Origin: Doryteuthis pealeii
Taxonomy: Eukaryota; Mollusca; Cephalopoda; Myopsida; Loliginidae
NCBI GenBank assembly: GCA_023376005.1
Contig: CM042152.1
Span: 77,614,394 to 77,678,393 of the forward strand
DNA: 64,000 nucleotides
Direction: 5' to 3'
Shown: piece by piece, positions 10,599 to 22,800 of the stretch
Layout of the letters: each line of letters starts with the position of its first letter
Numbering within the stretch: position 1 is the first letter of the stretch
The notes under the pieces: generated by a model
Seen by the model: only the letters and a program-made list of their open reading frames with translations
The model's database searches: none
What the model was told of the DNA's origin: nothing
Translations under genes and position numbers: made by a program

Positions 10599-10720
10599 AG
10601 GTGTGTCAAAAAATTATCAAGATTTTTTTTAACTTAAAAAAAACAAAAACATTCCATCTATTCTTCATTTCTAACTTGGTAAATACAGCTTTAAACTTGG
10701 TACGTTTTTAACACACCTTG
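10597..10720. mobile_element. 124-bp MITE with mariner-type ends
   Basis: The terminal inverted repeats are CAAGGTGTGTCAAAAA on the left and TTTTTAACACACCTTG on the right. It is preceded by TA. The same ends are on the 52-bp element at 10773 and on the mariner relic at 27520. Confidence 0.8.
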
Positions 10721-10772
10721 CAATTGTAAAAAAAATTAATGAATGGAACATTTTTTTTTTTTTTTCAGAATA

Positions 10773-10824
10773 CAAGGTGTGTCAAAAAGTACAAATAATC
10801 TTGATACTTTTTTGACTTACCTTG
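10773..10824. mobile_element. 52-bp miniature of the same MITE family
   Basis: CAAGGTGTGTCAAAAAGTA faces ACTTTTTTGACTTACCTTG, with TA on both sides as the target duplication. Almost nothing is left between the ends. Confidence 0.75.
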
Positions 10825-10890
10825 TATATACTTGTTTATAACTGTGTACCTATCTAACTAGTTATCATTCCTCCTTCACGCACCTTAAGA

Positions 10891-10948
<58 letters not shown>
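10891..10948. repeat. (CT)n microsatellite
   Basis: About 28 uninterrupted CT units are followed by TTTTAGAC. Confidence 0.95.
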
Positions 10949-10951
<3 letters not shown>

Positions 10952-11299
10952 GACTTTGTTAAAGTGTTTAGTTTCACAAAAGCAGTTGACACTTGATATA
11001 TCCGGGTTAAGGGATATATTATGAAGTTGTAGTAAGGTATAATATCGCAGTCGTCGTGGTAGTCTTGCTAGTAGGCTAGTAGGCACTTGTACCATCACAG
11101 TGTCAAATATTTATAGAGGACACTATCCAATCAGATTATAGTGAGGGAGTACCAAGGTATTTAAAATTCATTACATCAACACTGAATGTATATTTATAAC
11201 TGAAAGTGTGACACACACAAACGGTAGATAAGTAGGTATGTAGTTACAAACAAGCATAGACCAAGCATGGACTGATGTTGAAAAGTTAACAACCACATG

Positions 11300-11556
11300 C
11301 TGTAGCCATATGAGTACTACTGTATGGCTTCATCACTTGGACTCTAACAAAATGCTTGGAGAAAAAGCTTGAAGGGAACTAAACAAAGGTACTGCGTGCT
11401 GTTTTGAAAAAATCCTGGAAGCAGCAGCCTACAAAACAGCAGTTGTATGGCCACTTACCTCCCATCACTCAAACCATCCAAGTAAGGCATGGTGGACACT
11501 GCTGGAAAAGTAAGGAAGAACTCATAAGCAATGTTTTCCTATGGACTCCTACTTAT
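11300..11556 (+). pseudogene. LINE ORF2 C-terminal fragment
   Basis: In broken frames it reads CLEKKLEGN, KKSWKQQPTKQQLYGHLPPI and CWKSKEELISNVFLWTPTY, matching the LINE tail at 46000-46500 (minus). It stops abruptly at about 11556, where an antisense retropepsin-like fragment begins. Confidence 0.7.
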
Positions 11557-11860
11557 TTCCACGACGCTGTCCAAGCCCTGGTCTGCTCATCGAACTCGGC
11601 GCTGAAGTCTGGTTCCTCTATTCTAATCGCAGCACAGGCACTCAGCTCCATCTTTGAGAAGATAGCGTCACAGGACTGGTTTATCCGAATTCCATCCAGC
11701 ATCTTGATGATATCCATTCCAATCAGCATATCAAAGCCTAACAGCGGACTGTTCACAACCAGAACATCAGCTTCCACGGGGCTTACGTTATCTACTGCCA
11801 GAGTGATAGTCCCGACGCCATTACTGCGGAGAATTTCACCGTTGACTGTTATAATATTGA
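11556..11860 (-). pseudogene. Ty3-type retrotransposon protease fragment
   Basis: The minus strand is open for 74 codons and encodes ADVLVVNSPLLGFDMLIGMD, IIKMLDGIRINQ and FDEQTRAWTASWK. The flap region and the link towards reverse transcriptase resemble Ty3/Gypsy retropepsins. No gag or integrase is adjacent; it is a fragment inside other debris. Confidence 0.6.
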
Positions 11861-11977
11861 TCAGCTATTTTCCAATCATGTTTGCCACCAGAAAAAAATT
11901 CTTAAAAACAGTCTTCTTACTATCTAGACACACAGTAAGTTATGGACACAAAAGAATATTCTTATGGGGTTGTACAT

Positions 11978-12480
11978 TAGGGTAGGTTGATTTTTCACTC
12001 TTTTTAAAATATCAAATTCTCTCAAACAGCAAAAGCTGGATGTTGGTATAATAGATACTGATACCAAAAAATAGATTTCTTACTTGCACAATTGTTTGAG
12101 GAAATAGCATCAAAGATCGTCAGTTAGAATGCACTAAAAAAAATCTTTGTTTTTGCAACATTTGGCCCAGAAATTGGTTTGAAAATTTAGCAATTTCAAT
12201 ATTCAAAACAGAAATTTATTTTACTAAGATGAAACAAATAAGATATTATAACTAGAATTAGAATTGAAAATATCTTCCCATCATCAGACACATCCAATAT
12301 GCTGCTTTTTACCTTAATTAATATTAAACTGTAACAGTGATAACATTTTAAAAGATTGAAATCTATTTCCTCAAATGAAACAAAGTTTGGAAGAAAAATA
12401 TTTTGAGGGGTAATTTTTTATGTTAATTTGGAACTTTCACCACATGGGAGATGTTACAGTTCCAAAATCAACCTACCCTA
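11978..12480. mobile_element. 503-bp hAT-type MITE with 8-bp target duplication
   Basis: Perfect 17-bp inverted ends (TAGGGTAGGTTGATTTT and its complement) are flanked on both sides by TTGTACAT at 11970-11977 and 12481-12488. An 8-bp duplication is the hAT hallmark. There is no transposase ORF inside. Confidence 0.88.
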
Positions 12481-12838
12481 TTGTACATTGTTTGGAAACA
12501 ACATCTTTGTTGGTGTGTAGCTTATCAAGAAAATGAATCTCAAGAAGATAAAGTTGATTTATAATTAAGTTGATAATAACAAATTTTTACACACGTCTTT
12601 TTATGAAGAAAAAGTGAATGTAATTCTGTGAATGTTGTAAAAATTGAAAAAACACAAATTTCATTAAGTAATGATGTTTATTAAGCCCATGCTGCAGTGT
12701 TTCAATCCGTTTTGATAGATCTTCATCAGGGCTTTTGTTGGCTTAAGAGAAAAAAAATTATTGATCTAAACAAAAGTCTATGAGCCTCTGTTTTTGTTGT
12801 GTGGCTGTTTTTGTTGATCTTCAAAATGTGAGGAAGAA

Positions 12839-12995
12839 AAGACATGCTTAAAATTACTGACTAACATCAGAGTCTTAATTTAAACTACACAATTTTCCAT
12901 TCATTAAAAATTAGTTTCCAAGAATTTTGGGATAAATTATGCCACATAGTTTAAATTAAGACTCTGACATTAGTCAGCCATTTTAAGCATGTCTT
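12839..12995. mobile_element. 157-bp inverted-repeat element (MITE)
   Basis: Arms of about 50 bases pair: AAGACATGCTTAAAATTAC, then AGAGTCTTAATTTAAACTA, face GTTTAAATTAAGACTCTGAC and TTTTAAGCATGTCTT. The loop is about 50 bases. Confidence 0.8.
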
Positions 12996-13039
12996 AAGGC
13001 TCGCAGACTTTTGTTTACATCAATATTATTTATCAATAA

Positions 13040-13132
13040 TACAGCAGCCTGAACATTGTGTTTATACATACCACAATAAAGATGAGGACAACAGTCCGAA
13101 ATATCAAAATCATTCACATTAAGCCTCATCTC
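13040..13132 (-). repeat. Dispersed 3' segment shared with 10135-10205
   Basis: TTGTGTTTATACATACCACA and AATAAAGATGAGGACAACAG followed by TCACATTAAGCCTCATC recur at 10135-10205; weaker matches are at 9153-9230 and 47715-47770. Confidence 0.6.
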
Positions 13133-13176
13133 AAAGTAAGTAAAAAGTCGTCGGGATGGCATAAAGTTGGTATCAA

Positions 13177-13376
13177 CCAATCAGCGAGGGAGTCTATCCC
13201 CTTTTCACTAGCGCTAGACCAAGGAGATTGTTTTTGCATCTGAGGCGGAGCACCACACCTACAATCAATTCCTTACATTACTGCACAGATCCCTGTGCTA
13301 CTCATATGCTGAGTTGGCGAGGGCCGGTATCGAACTAGGAACCTTGTGGTTTCTAGCCGAACGCTCTACTGACAGA
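13177..13376 (-). repeat. SINE family 2, minus strand
   Basis: It reads GAGGGAGTCTATCCCCTTTT, TTTTTGCATCTGAGGCGGAG, GAGTTGGCGAGGGCCGGTAT and AGCCGAACGCTCTACTGAC, the reverse of the copy at 4440. Confidence 0.8.
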
Positions 13377-13739
13377 ATTTAGTATTATACTTGCACTGAA
13401 AATCAAAGCCTCCTGACCCCCCCCCCTCCTCCCATTCCTCTCACTATTCTAATGGACTGAATTTGGTTACAGAAATAGGTGAAATGATATTAAAATAGAG
13501 ATAAGAATAAAAGCTTATATAACAGAAGCTGATAATTAAGATTAAATCCATTTCATAAGAAATTGTCCTTGAATTTCAAGGACAAAAAACTTGACAATAA
13601 AAGATAAAGAATAATTAAAACGTGATCTGTTGTTAAAATAGATAATTTTATTGAAAAATAAAATGTTAGTTTTTCTATGATAAAGTTAATCAAGTCCAAG
13701 GTTGAAGCTGGGGAAAAAAAACAAGTTCTTTGATGTTAA

Positions 13740-14640
13740 CTGGTAAAGTAATCTTTCATCATCTGTCAGTCTGTTTTTCTTCCTTTCCTTTCCTTTCCTT
13801 TCCTTCTTTGCTCCATAGGTCAGTCAGGTGCGTGCACCGCTCTGTCTTGTCTTCTTTGGATTCCCGATATTTATGGACGTAACTTTTCAACATCCAGGCA
13901 ACTGAGTCGAACCTCACGTCCGCACAATGCCTAAGTCTCATTTTTTGCATTCGGGAGAACATGGGTTCAATTCTGGCTGGCAATGTCTTGCTCTATTTCT
14001 CAGAGAATAGTAGCCGTTCTCCATCACAAAGTTGACAAAATAAACTGAGAGTAATCGGCCAAGATATGAGAAGTGTATTCCATCCTGTGGCAAAACTGCC
14101 TTTTGTATTGGTACAACAAAACATTGGCTGTTAGATACGGTACAAGAGAAGATGACAAACCTTTGGGAACAAAATGCATTTGCATATGCCTGGTATGCAA
14201 GAGGAAAGAAAAACTTAGAAAAAGGAACATGGCTGCTCCACATGATTTAATATACATGATCTCAGAGCCAAGAGAATTGGTTAGACTAGTTATAGCCATA
14301 TGCATATTTCCCCAAGACCAGCCACACAGTAGAAGAAAGCACGAGCAACAGAACAAACAGTTCTTTTTGGAACTTGGTATTGCATGCGCATTTTGGAAGA
14401 CTGCTGGACTATTGTTGCAGATTTCTGTGGTAGACATTTGTCGTAGGACTAAAACTCAATTGTTCGACTGGAAATTAATTACCTGTGTCTATTTAACAAC
14501 AGATACTTTCTGAGATGATAGAAGTATCCAACTTCAAATAAGAAGTTTAAGAGTTTCTCAGAGTTGTCTGCCTTGTCTTATCCCATCTGTCATTGTTGTG
14601 TTGATTTTGATTCTAAGAGAGTCAGGACGACAGAACTGAT
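13740..14640. other. Unassigned segment with overlapping open frames
   Basis: A (CCTTT)n tract at about 13780-13805 and a tRNA-like B box (GGTTCAATTCTGG near 13963) suggest a SINE start. From 14073 to 14513 the + strand is open for 146 codons and the minus strand for 137; neither encodes a domain I recognise. A decayed transposon is more likely than a gene. Confidence 0.35.
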
Positions 14641-14675
14641 CGAATTCTTTACCAAAACATTTTGATCTTTTAATC

Positions 14676-14832
14676 ATCATTATCAGGTCATGCTGTCAGC
14701 ACGGATAACCATGACACTCCCTTTCCAGCCGTCCCTATCAGCCATTGCCACTGGGAGGTCCTCTGTGCAGCATCCAGAATACACACAGAGTTGATTGATG
14801 TAGGTTTTTGCTGGCTGACCTATCTTGGTGTA
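14676..14832 (-). pseudogene. LINE ORF2 C-terminal end with (GAT)n tail
   Basis: The minus strand reads HGYTKIGQPAKTYINQLC, GCCTEDLPVAMADRDGWKG and VIRADSMT, then ends in a GATGATGATT tail. It is the same family as 46122-46520 (minus) and 30038-30320 (+). Confidence 0.7.
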
Positions 14833-15189
14833 TCCGTGTGTAGTCTTTTAATATTAGTCTTTTAATGGTCATTTAGTCTTTTAATGGTCTTTTAATGGTC
14901 ATTTTTGGCTCTGTCAAACAAATAAGTAAACTAAAATTAATTCTTGAGTTTTTCCAGACAGAAACCTTTTTGTTTTCAGCTGGGTTTCTCCTAATCAAAA
15001 TAAGTCTTTCAATTTCAGATGTGAATGCCTATATATATGTTGTTGCGGAGTTCACGTATTCTTTGTTGATATATCTGATGAGTCTAACTTTCAGCGTATA
15101 TATATATATATATAATTTTTTTGTTAGGCTAGGATGAAGTCAATAATTTTGTATTTGTCGTTTATTTGCAGAGAGTTTCTGTCAAATAA

Positions 15190-16905
15190 CAATCTCCCCA
15201 CTAATCTAATAAACAATATATACAAAATTGTTGACTTGATCCTTCCAATCCAACCAGCAACACTACATACAAATCAAAGGCACCACCATAGGCACAAAAA
15301 TGGCACCAAGCTATGCAAGCATATTCATGCACACACTGAAAACCAAACTACTACGGGAATACCCCCTAACCCCTATGTACTACTGCTGGTACATAGACGA
15401 CATCTTCCTCATATGGACACATGGCCTAAACAATCTACTAGGCTTCCACAAATACTGCAACAATTACCACAACTCAATAAGATTCACCCTAGAACACTCA
15501 CCCACCTCCAACCTCTTCTTAGACGTATTAATTTGAACCGAAAAAACATACTATCTACATCCCTATACTCCAAACCCACTGACAACCGCACATTCCTAGA
15601 CTTCAAAAGCTACCATCCTCTCAACCTAAAAAAGTTGATAATATACAGCATGTGTATATGAATAAGACACATCACACCACCAATTTAATATAAAAATTCC
15701 CAAAACCCCATAAAATTCATCAAAACAGCCATAAACAAAGTATCATCCCTAAACAGACAAGTGCTCCTCAAATACTTTGGCAAACGATATGCAATCCCTT
15801 TCGTAGTCAGCACAGTCTCTACCAACTGAGCACATATCTCACTTCCTGACACATTCAAACACAACAGTCGTCGTACGTAATTGGTTTGCTCTCCCAACAG
15901 TTCTAGTCTTCTCACTAGCACTATCCAAATATATCTTCTCTTCCACTCATTTCAACAGCCAAAATGATACTGCAGTCCTTCCCGCCGATCTGGGAGGGCA
16001 GGTTCATAAATACCCAATTCCTGACTTTCATCCGGGCTCCTTACTCTCAATTGCCTGTGCTGCACGTTCGACACTTATCAGCATGTGTCAATCTTCATGA
16101 CGAGACTTTACATCCGGGTTACTCTGCACTGCTCATGTGGAATTTCACCAGCATTTCAGCAACGAAGAGGTGATGAGTTCAATTTCCCTGGTCACTCGCC
16201 ACACTCCTCCCCCTCGCACAGGCCAAACATATCCGGACTCGTTTCATTTGTGGGGGCTGTGAATCTGCTCGTCCACAAACACAATCGAAAAAAACTAACA
16301 ATCGAATCCCAATGGTCTTCCACCAAGACATGCACAAACTGACCCAAACACTAAAAAGAAGAGTTAAAAAACCTACAATACAAACAAAAACAAAATCCAC
16401 CTTCCACAAACCATCCATCAATGCCAAACGACAACCACCCAACCTACACAACATCCTCATGCTCACCGCACTTGAAAACATCTTCATAATAACACACCAA
16501 AAAGGCAACCAAAAGTGCAACAAACCAAGATGCCTAGTATGTACACACCTAATAACTGACTCTTCATTCACAATTCCCCTGCAAATATCATCTACTACAT
16601 CTACTGCAGCAAATACATAGGAGAAACACAAAGAGACTTTAAACTCAGATTCAATAACCATAGATTAACCATTAGACATGAATCCCAATGCACCCCAATA
16701 GTAAAATATTTTAATAAGCCGCAACACACAATAGAAAACTTAAAATGCATTCTAATAGATCACAACTTTCCATCCACACAAAAACGCAAACACTGAAACT
16801 AAGTGGGTAGTCCACTTCTGCACACACACATGGGTTAACTCAGATCTTGGTAACTTAAACACTTACAAATATTTCAACACACATCCCGCATCAATGACCT
16901 ACATA
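15190..16905 (+). pseudogene. Penelope-like retroelement, decayed (RT plus GIY-YIG)
   Basis: Pieces are collinear in broken frames: IGTKMAPSYASIF and WYIDDIFLIWT (RT motifs, YxDD at about 15390-15401), FLDVLI, YSKPTDNRTFLDFKSYHP, then CNKPRCLVC (linker Cys motif near 16513), then IIYYIYCSKYIGETQRDF (GIY-YIG nuclease start near 16585). This order is diagnostic of Penelope-like elements, which pair a telomerase-like RT with a GIY-YIG endonuclease. At least three frameshifts and several stops make it dead. The stretch 15700-16250 is unrecognisable. Confidence 0.8.
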
Positions 16906-17079
16906 CCTACACCCACTCCAGCCAATCCCAATCCCGCCAAGAAGGTAGTGAAGACAGCTGAACATCAAAAGCAGGACGAGAAAGCATTACCCCTGGCCCA
17001 TAATAACGCCAGTGACCATTGTAGTCTAAAAAATCCTTGTAAAAGAAGGGTCTTTCCTTCAAAATTTTGGATGTCGATA

Positions 17080-17440
17080 AAATCTAGATAAAATTTAACA
17101 GAAATATATCTTTTATACACTAAAATTTTAAAATTTCTTCAATTGTTAATAAAATTTGGTAGAATTATGTAAAAATTGGTGTATTTAAAAAAATCATTGT
17201 TGTCTGACAGACGCATGCACCTCCAATTCGATGTGTAAAATTACCCATCCCCTTCTATTTAACATAATAAAACTTGAATAAATGTTAATATTATCGTCAA
17301 AGTTTTGGGACAATTCAAAAGAAGAAACATTAAAATAACCCCTGATGACTTTTAAAGATGTTTTCAGCCTTCGAAAATAATGAACGAAAACAATGTTTAC
17401 ATTTCTGCACCATTGAATTTCGTGGCCAAACTACAGAGTT
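17080..17440. repeat. Fragment related to the loop of the large fold-back element
   Basis: TTTAACATAATAAAACTTG, GAAGAAACATTAAAATAACC, CCTGATGACTTTTAAAGATG and CGAAAATAATGAACGAAAAC are collinear with 25805-25985 inside the 24658-27481 element. Confidence 0.55.
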
Positions 17441-18010
17441 TTTTTACGTTATGTAACAAGCAAATAAATATTCCTCATGTTCTGTATCGGAAATTCAACA
17501 GAGAATTATCTTCCCCTGCCACTAGGAGGCAAATCGCCAACAGGAGGTTAGCGCGAGAATCAAACCAAACCTCACTTATCAGGGAGCAGTCAACGAGGGA
17601 AGTCGCAAATAAGCGATCCCTAGACTTTACTTATCACAGAACAGTTACCAGGGAAGGACGTGAAAATAAGCACCTCCAGCCACCTCGCCCATAACCAGCA
17701 AACTTTCTAAGGCGTTGTATCAGCATACTTTCGAAGGCTGATACAATAGCATACTAACAGAAGGCTGAAAAACGAGAAACGACCTGACGAAGCGTCTTAA
17801 CAACATTACAACCAGCGACCAGAATAGCCCTGTTATCACCACTTCTTCACGAACGGTATTTAACCTCACAGATAAGTCTTGGTAGCAAATGCCAATAAAA
17901 TTTACAAGTTCTTGTATTATTTGTCAATACATGTATCAAATTTCCATTGTGTGTTTGTCTTCTTTTGTCCGAACAATTTGCCTACAACTGGGAGATTTAA
18001 GAGGCTCCCC
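17440..18010. other. GC-richer segment, possible LTR end
   Basis: It lies upstream of the phosphatase gene. It contains a short open frame (17380-17694) without known domains, an AATAAA near 17896, and GCCTACA-AC-TGGGAGATTT near 17980, which could be an LTR end with a primer-binding site. The evidence is weak. Confidence 0.25.
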
Positions 18011-18846
18011 CCTTTAAATCCGTAATTCCTCTTATCTGTGGAGAGAGTTAATTTCCTATAATCACAGTCACCCCTCACCCACCATATGTCTTTAAATCAC
18101 CCTCACCCACCACAGATCTTTCAAATCCCTCTCATCCCCTACTAATCTTTAAAACAAGCTGGTGTAAATTTCACTAACATTCTTGTTAAGAATATTTTTT
18201 TTTATGTATATAGAATTGGATTATTTCTACTTTTCAATTTTTAGTTTTTAAGTTAAAGCGACGAAAATATCAAAGTGTACTTTAACTTTCTCTGGGGAGA
18301 AACATTGTCAAATGGGGCGAAGAATAAATTACCAAGTTTAGGAAAATATTAGTCACGAAACTTGTTCTGCCATGTGCCACAGAAAAATAATTATATCAGG
18401 CCGCATGTTAGAGACTGGAATGGTAGAGGGTTAAACTCTTAGCAGTGAAGAATTGTCAAAATTTCTACCAAATTTTGTGCTGCTTTTTCTTTTAGTTGAA
18501 CATTGATTTCTTCGTATGAAATTATCAAAGAAGTTATCTAAATAAAAACGTTTGATTAGATATCTCCGTAATAGATCTTCAAATTGTACAAATATCATTT
18601 CTAAGTGGGAAATGTATGCGATTTTATTTGTGTTAGTTTTAAAAACAGAGAAATTCAAATTTAGGGCACTAATGTCAAGGTTTATCAATAACTATGTCAG
18701 AAAACAACCGATTTTATTTTGATTTAAAAGAAGCATTTTATTTTTAATTTTTGTACTTTATCATTCATTATCTATATTGTCAGCACTTAATGAACTTTAT
18801 TTTCAGAAATATCCATGCATTAATTACGTCAATTTAATTCTTGTTT

Positions 18847-18880
18847 GATTGGTCAAATTTTCTGGGAGAATAAAAGGGAT
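18847..18880 (+). promoter_or_regulatory. Candidate core promoter of the phosphatase gene
   Basis: An inverted CCAAT box (GATTGG at 18847) is followed by a TATA-like AATAAAAG at 18869, about 110 bases before the ATG at 18985. This is a motif match only; no transcription start can be seen. Confidence 0.3.
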
Positions 18881-18984
18881 AAAAACACTCAACAAAGAAT
18901 TAGTTTTACTGTTGTTGTTGTAATAGCAAACAACTATCAATGTTTTTGACAAATTGAATTCACAGAAAACCAAATTGACACAAA

Positions 18985-19087
18985 ATGTGGAAGATAACGT
19001 TGATTTACAGTTGTCTTATTTTCCTCCTGGTTCAATCTCGTCCAAATATTGTTACGCCCCCAGAACAAATTCATATATCATATGGTG
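18985..19087 (+). CDS. ACP7: ACP7 coding exon 1 (signal peptide)
   Basis: It starts at an ATG giving a hydrophobic leader (LIYSCLIFLLVQS), then PPEQIHISYGG, and ends in phase 1 at GTAAGT. With exon 2 it gives SYGGEPNEM, the same spacing as the vertebrate SYPGEP. An upstream GT two bases before the chosen site would drop one Gly. Confidence 0.85.
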
Positions 19088-19825
19088 GTAAGTATTTATT
19101 TAATTACATCTCCTCGGGGACAGTTTTGATTCAGGAGCAATTTAACAAGGGTACCGAATGGGGATACGCATGAACAAGGGTAAAAATAGCCCTGATCGCT
19201 GTAACAGTTGTGACCACTAACTACTGGTAACTACATTAAGCCCGCAACATTCTAGTAGGGTTTGTTTACATCCGCCCAGCCTCATTTTGAACAGGCCCTA
19301 GGTACTAAAAGGGTTGCTGTAATTCACGTGAATAAATACATCTACATAAAACATATATCTGTGTGAGTACACTTATTTCAATTGCCACGACCAATGCCAT
19401 TTCTCTTTTGATGCAATTAGGGAGGTACTGTTGCAGGATTGGATCTACCGGGACGACGCTCACTTTCTTTTCTTTATTTCTTTTTTCGTTTTGTTCGAAG
19501 ACAAGAGCACATTATACCTACAAGTAGTATTAAAAAGAAAGAATATACAAACGTGTCCCAAAAAATAAAATAGGCACATCATATTGTTTTTTTAAATTTT
19601 TATGAACAAGAGGTACAAAATAGAAAAAGGCTTTTTTGATATGGATAGTGAAGATAGCTTGGTAGGGTCTGAGACAACACTTCGACTGTTCAAAAACCAG
19701 AGGCGAAAAAAGGTCGATAATGAATTTTTGGAACTGTCGTGATCCCTTATGGTGCACCCAATGGACTTGCAAATTATCTAAGGGAGATTATTATTTATTT
19801 TATGCGTATAATTGCTGATGCTGCT

Positions 19826-19871
<46 letters not shown>

Positions 19872-22800
19872 GGGTTGCACGCATTAATCCTTTAATTCTA
19901 GCCCGAAGGATGAAGAAATTGCCTGCCTGTCTTTGGGTGGTAAACACTTACTAAGCTTAGTTTAGTTTGGCACAAGGACAGAAATATGGCGCACTCAGTG
20001 AAAATTCAATTCACTAACAATATAGTCTGCGAATCTTACTCGTGAACCATTCCACCACGCCAATTGCCCATTTCTATCACATTGTGCTAAATTACCCAAA
20101 CTCTCAAATAATCTGAATTTATATTTTATTCTTGTTTTTTTTTGTTGGTTTTTTCGCGGGAGGGGGGGGGTTCATTAAAAAATATAATTAACAAATAAAA
20201 CCTTTCCCATAAAATTGTATCAGTACGATTTATATTGTTTAAGATTAATTGTGCTCGTGCATACACGTGTGTATATTTAACCCTTTCACAATGGGCAGGA
20301 TGTGATGCAAAAATAAATTTTTAAGTGGATTACTAGCTGGTTTGATTTCAGAGTTTTTTCCTCCCCTTAAACTGTACAAAGGTTAAAGGGCCCAGTCTAT
20401 CCTTCTAAAAAAGAAAAATAATTATTTTGTACTTTAACAAATCGAATGAATTTGCTAAATTTGATTTATTCGTAACATTATTTAATAAATGGACAAGAAA
20501 GAAAAATGCCAAATTGAAAAGTTGTTTTCACTGATATCACAAAATGTGTAGGAATTCACTGAAAGAATTTATTGTCATGTTTCAACTGCAGACGTTTTGA
20601 ACTCTTCACATTTAGGCCATGATTTATTTTTAATGACGAATATCATTTACTAAATGTAATTTAAGATGAAATATAATCAAAATATATAAATCTAATGCAA
20701 TATACATTAATCTATAGTTATGTCATTTAATGTTTTGTGTTTTATAAATATTGCTAAATTTTTATCAAGTTTTATAAATCTAATGCAGTATACATTGATA
20801 AATATACAATATATGTATAAAGTTCATTTAAATTTATAAATCTCTACTTATGTCATATAATGACCTCTCATCACCAATATCCACCAACGGAAGTGCAGGC
20901 GAGTTTGATGAATAAAGGAGTTTAAAGTTCTTCTCAATTGAAACAAGCGATGAAATTGTTTGCGTTTTGAGTATTAGCAGTTGGATTTCTGGTGTACGTC
21001 AAAGCGGACCTGTTTTATTTCATTTATTTATTTATTTTTGTGTGGAGGGGGGGGTCAATACTTAGATGTAGGGATTGGCGTTTTTTCGGATGTAAGGGAG
21101 ATAAATGCGTAAAACATCGTTCAAAAGTCGTCTTGATTTTTGGGTGTAAATAGGTAAGAATCTATGGATAATATCTTATCGTGTATCTCACCAATCCGGG
21201 TCAGTAAGGGAGATAACTTTTTAATACGTTTGATGATCCGTACTCTAAATATAGGTACTGGCATTAAAATCGTCTGCTACGAGTTTTAAAAACGAATTAA
21301 AAATAATTAGATCTATTATTTAAGGTCAAACTTTGTCTAAATCGATAAGTAGTAACATAATAACCATCATTTAAAAAAGAAAAATATCATTACATATGCA
21401 GTTTATTTTCAATAGATTTAAAACGATTTGTTTTGGTCAATTTCGACGCGATCCGCCATTCTGTCTATTTTTCAATGGTTTTACGCGCTTGTTTACAATT
21501 TTTATGTAACATTCGCGATTGCAAAAAAAAAATACCAAAAAACAGGTAATCATCCGATTTTAATGAAATTTTCAGTATTGATTTATCAATTAATTAATTT
21601 TATAATGCATCAGTTATTTTATTTCAAAACTTTAATTTAGTATTTATTCTATGAAAAATTAATATATAAAATTCATTTAAAATGTGAGAAGCATGATGTT
21701 AAGTTTAAAATGTTATATTTTTAGATACTAGAAATAAATATCTACTTAATGCAAACCTTATTTTTTAGATGAAAGTAATAAGTTTTGAAGGAAAACTCGA
21801 TTGAAAATGTACACACACACCCTTTTTAAGCAGAAAAAATATCAAAGTATAATTTTTTCTTTTATAAGATAATAGCCAATTAAATGATTATCGAAATGAG
21901 TAAAAAAGAAATCTCCAAAAAATTAATTATCTATTATTTTTTTACATTTTATTTTTCGATTTTCGGTACTTATTTTCTCATAGAAAAGCCACCGTAATTT
22001 TTTTTTTTCTATTCATAACTTCGGTCTTTTATCTCTTTATTTATACTGTAATTAGTACAGCATAAGACCAACTCGAAAAAATGTTGCGCCCCCAACATAA
22101 GGTGGGGACAAAATTAAGTGACCTGAAAAAAATTTTAAAAATTTGAAATAAAAGAAATAATGCATTATAAAGATCATTCATTGATAAATAAACACTGAAA
22201 ATTTCATTAAAATCCGATAATTCCCTGATTTTTGGTAAATTATTTTCTGTATGGGGTGGGAGGCTAATGTCAAAAACGCATTGTAGGTTCATTTTGCCAG
22301 TACCTATCTTAATAAGATCTTTAGTAATAATTTTTTTTTAATACATAAAAATCTCGGAAAATATGTTGCGCAAAATTGTCCTTTTTTAAACTTACATTTT
22401 TGGATAGATTAAATAAAGTTTTAGCTCTGGTAAAAATATTGACTTAGACATACATAGTTCCAGAAGTTTCAAATTCATTATTAAATTTTTATGTGAATAA
22501 AAATAGGCCAATTGATTCAGAAAAAAAATCCTTTTTTTTTTTCTTTTTTTTTTTTTCATCGATTCAAAGCAAAATATTGTTTTTAAAACTGCGAAATAAA
22601 ACAAACAAACAAACAAAAAAACAAACAAAAAAACAAACAAACAAACAAAACATGCTAACATGTTACATAAATTATTTTTTGAATTTTAAGAAAATAACTT
22701 TTAAATTTTCAAATAACTTTTTACGGGTGTTGAAATTTTCTTTATTTTTCCATTTTTTTTTCTTTTAATGTAGTCTTCTGGATTTGATCTTTATAGAAAT

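Noticed and set aside
11404..11985. A 193-codon plus-strand protein
   Set aside because: It is a chance fusion of a LINE tail with the antisense of a retropepsin fragment.
14024..14513. A gene on either strand with 137-146 codons
   Set aside because: Both strands are open over the same bases, there is no recognised domain, and SINE-like boxes lie next to it. Left as unassigned.
22392..22661. Minus-strand frame with Phe/Val/Cys-rich membrane-like peptide
   Set aside because: It derives from (AAAC)n and T-run low complexity sequence in an intron.
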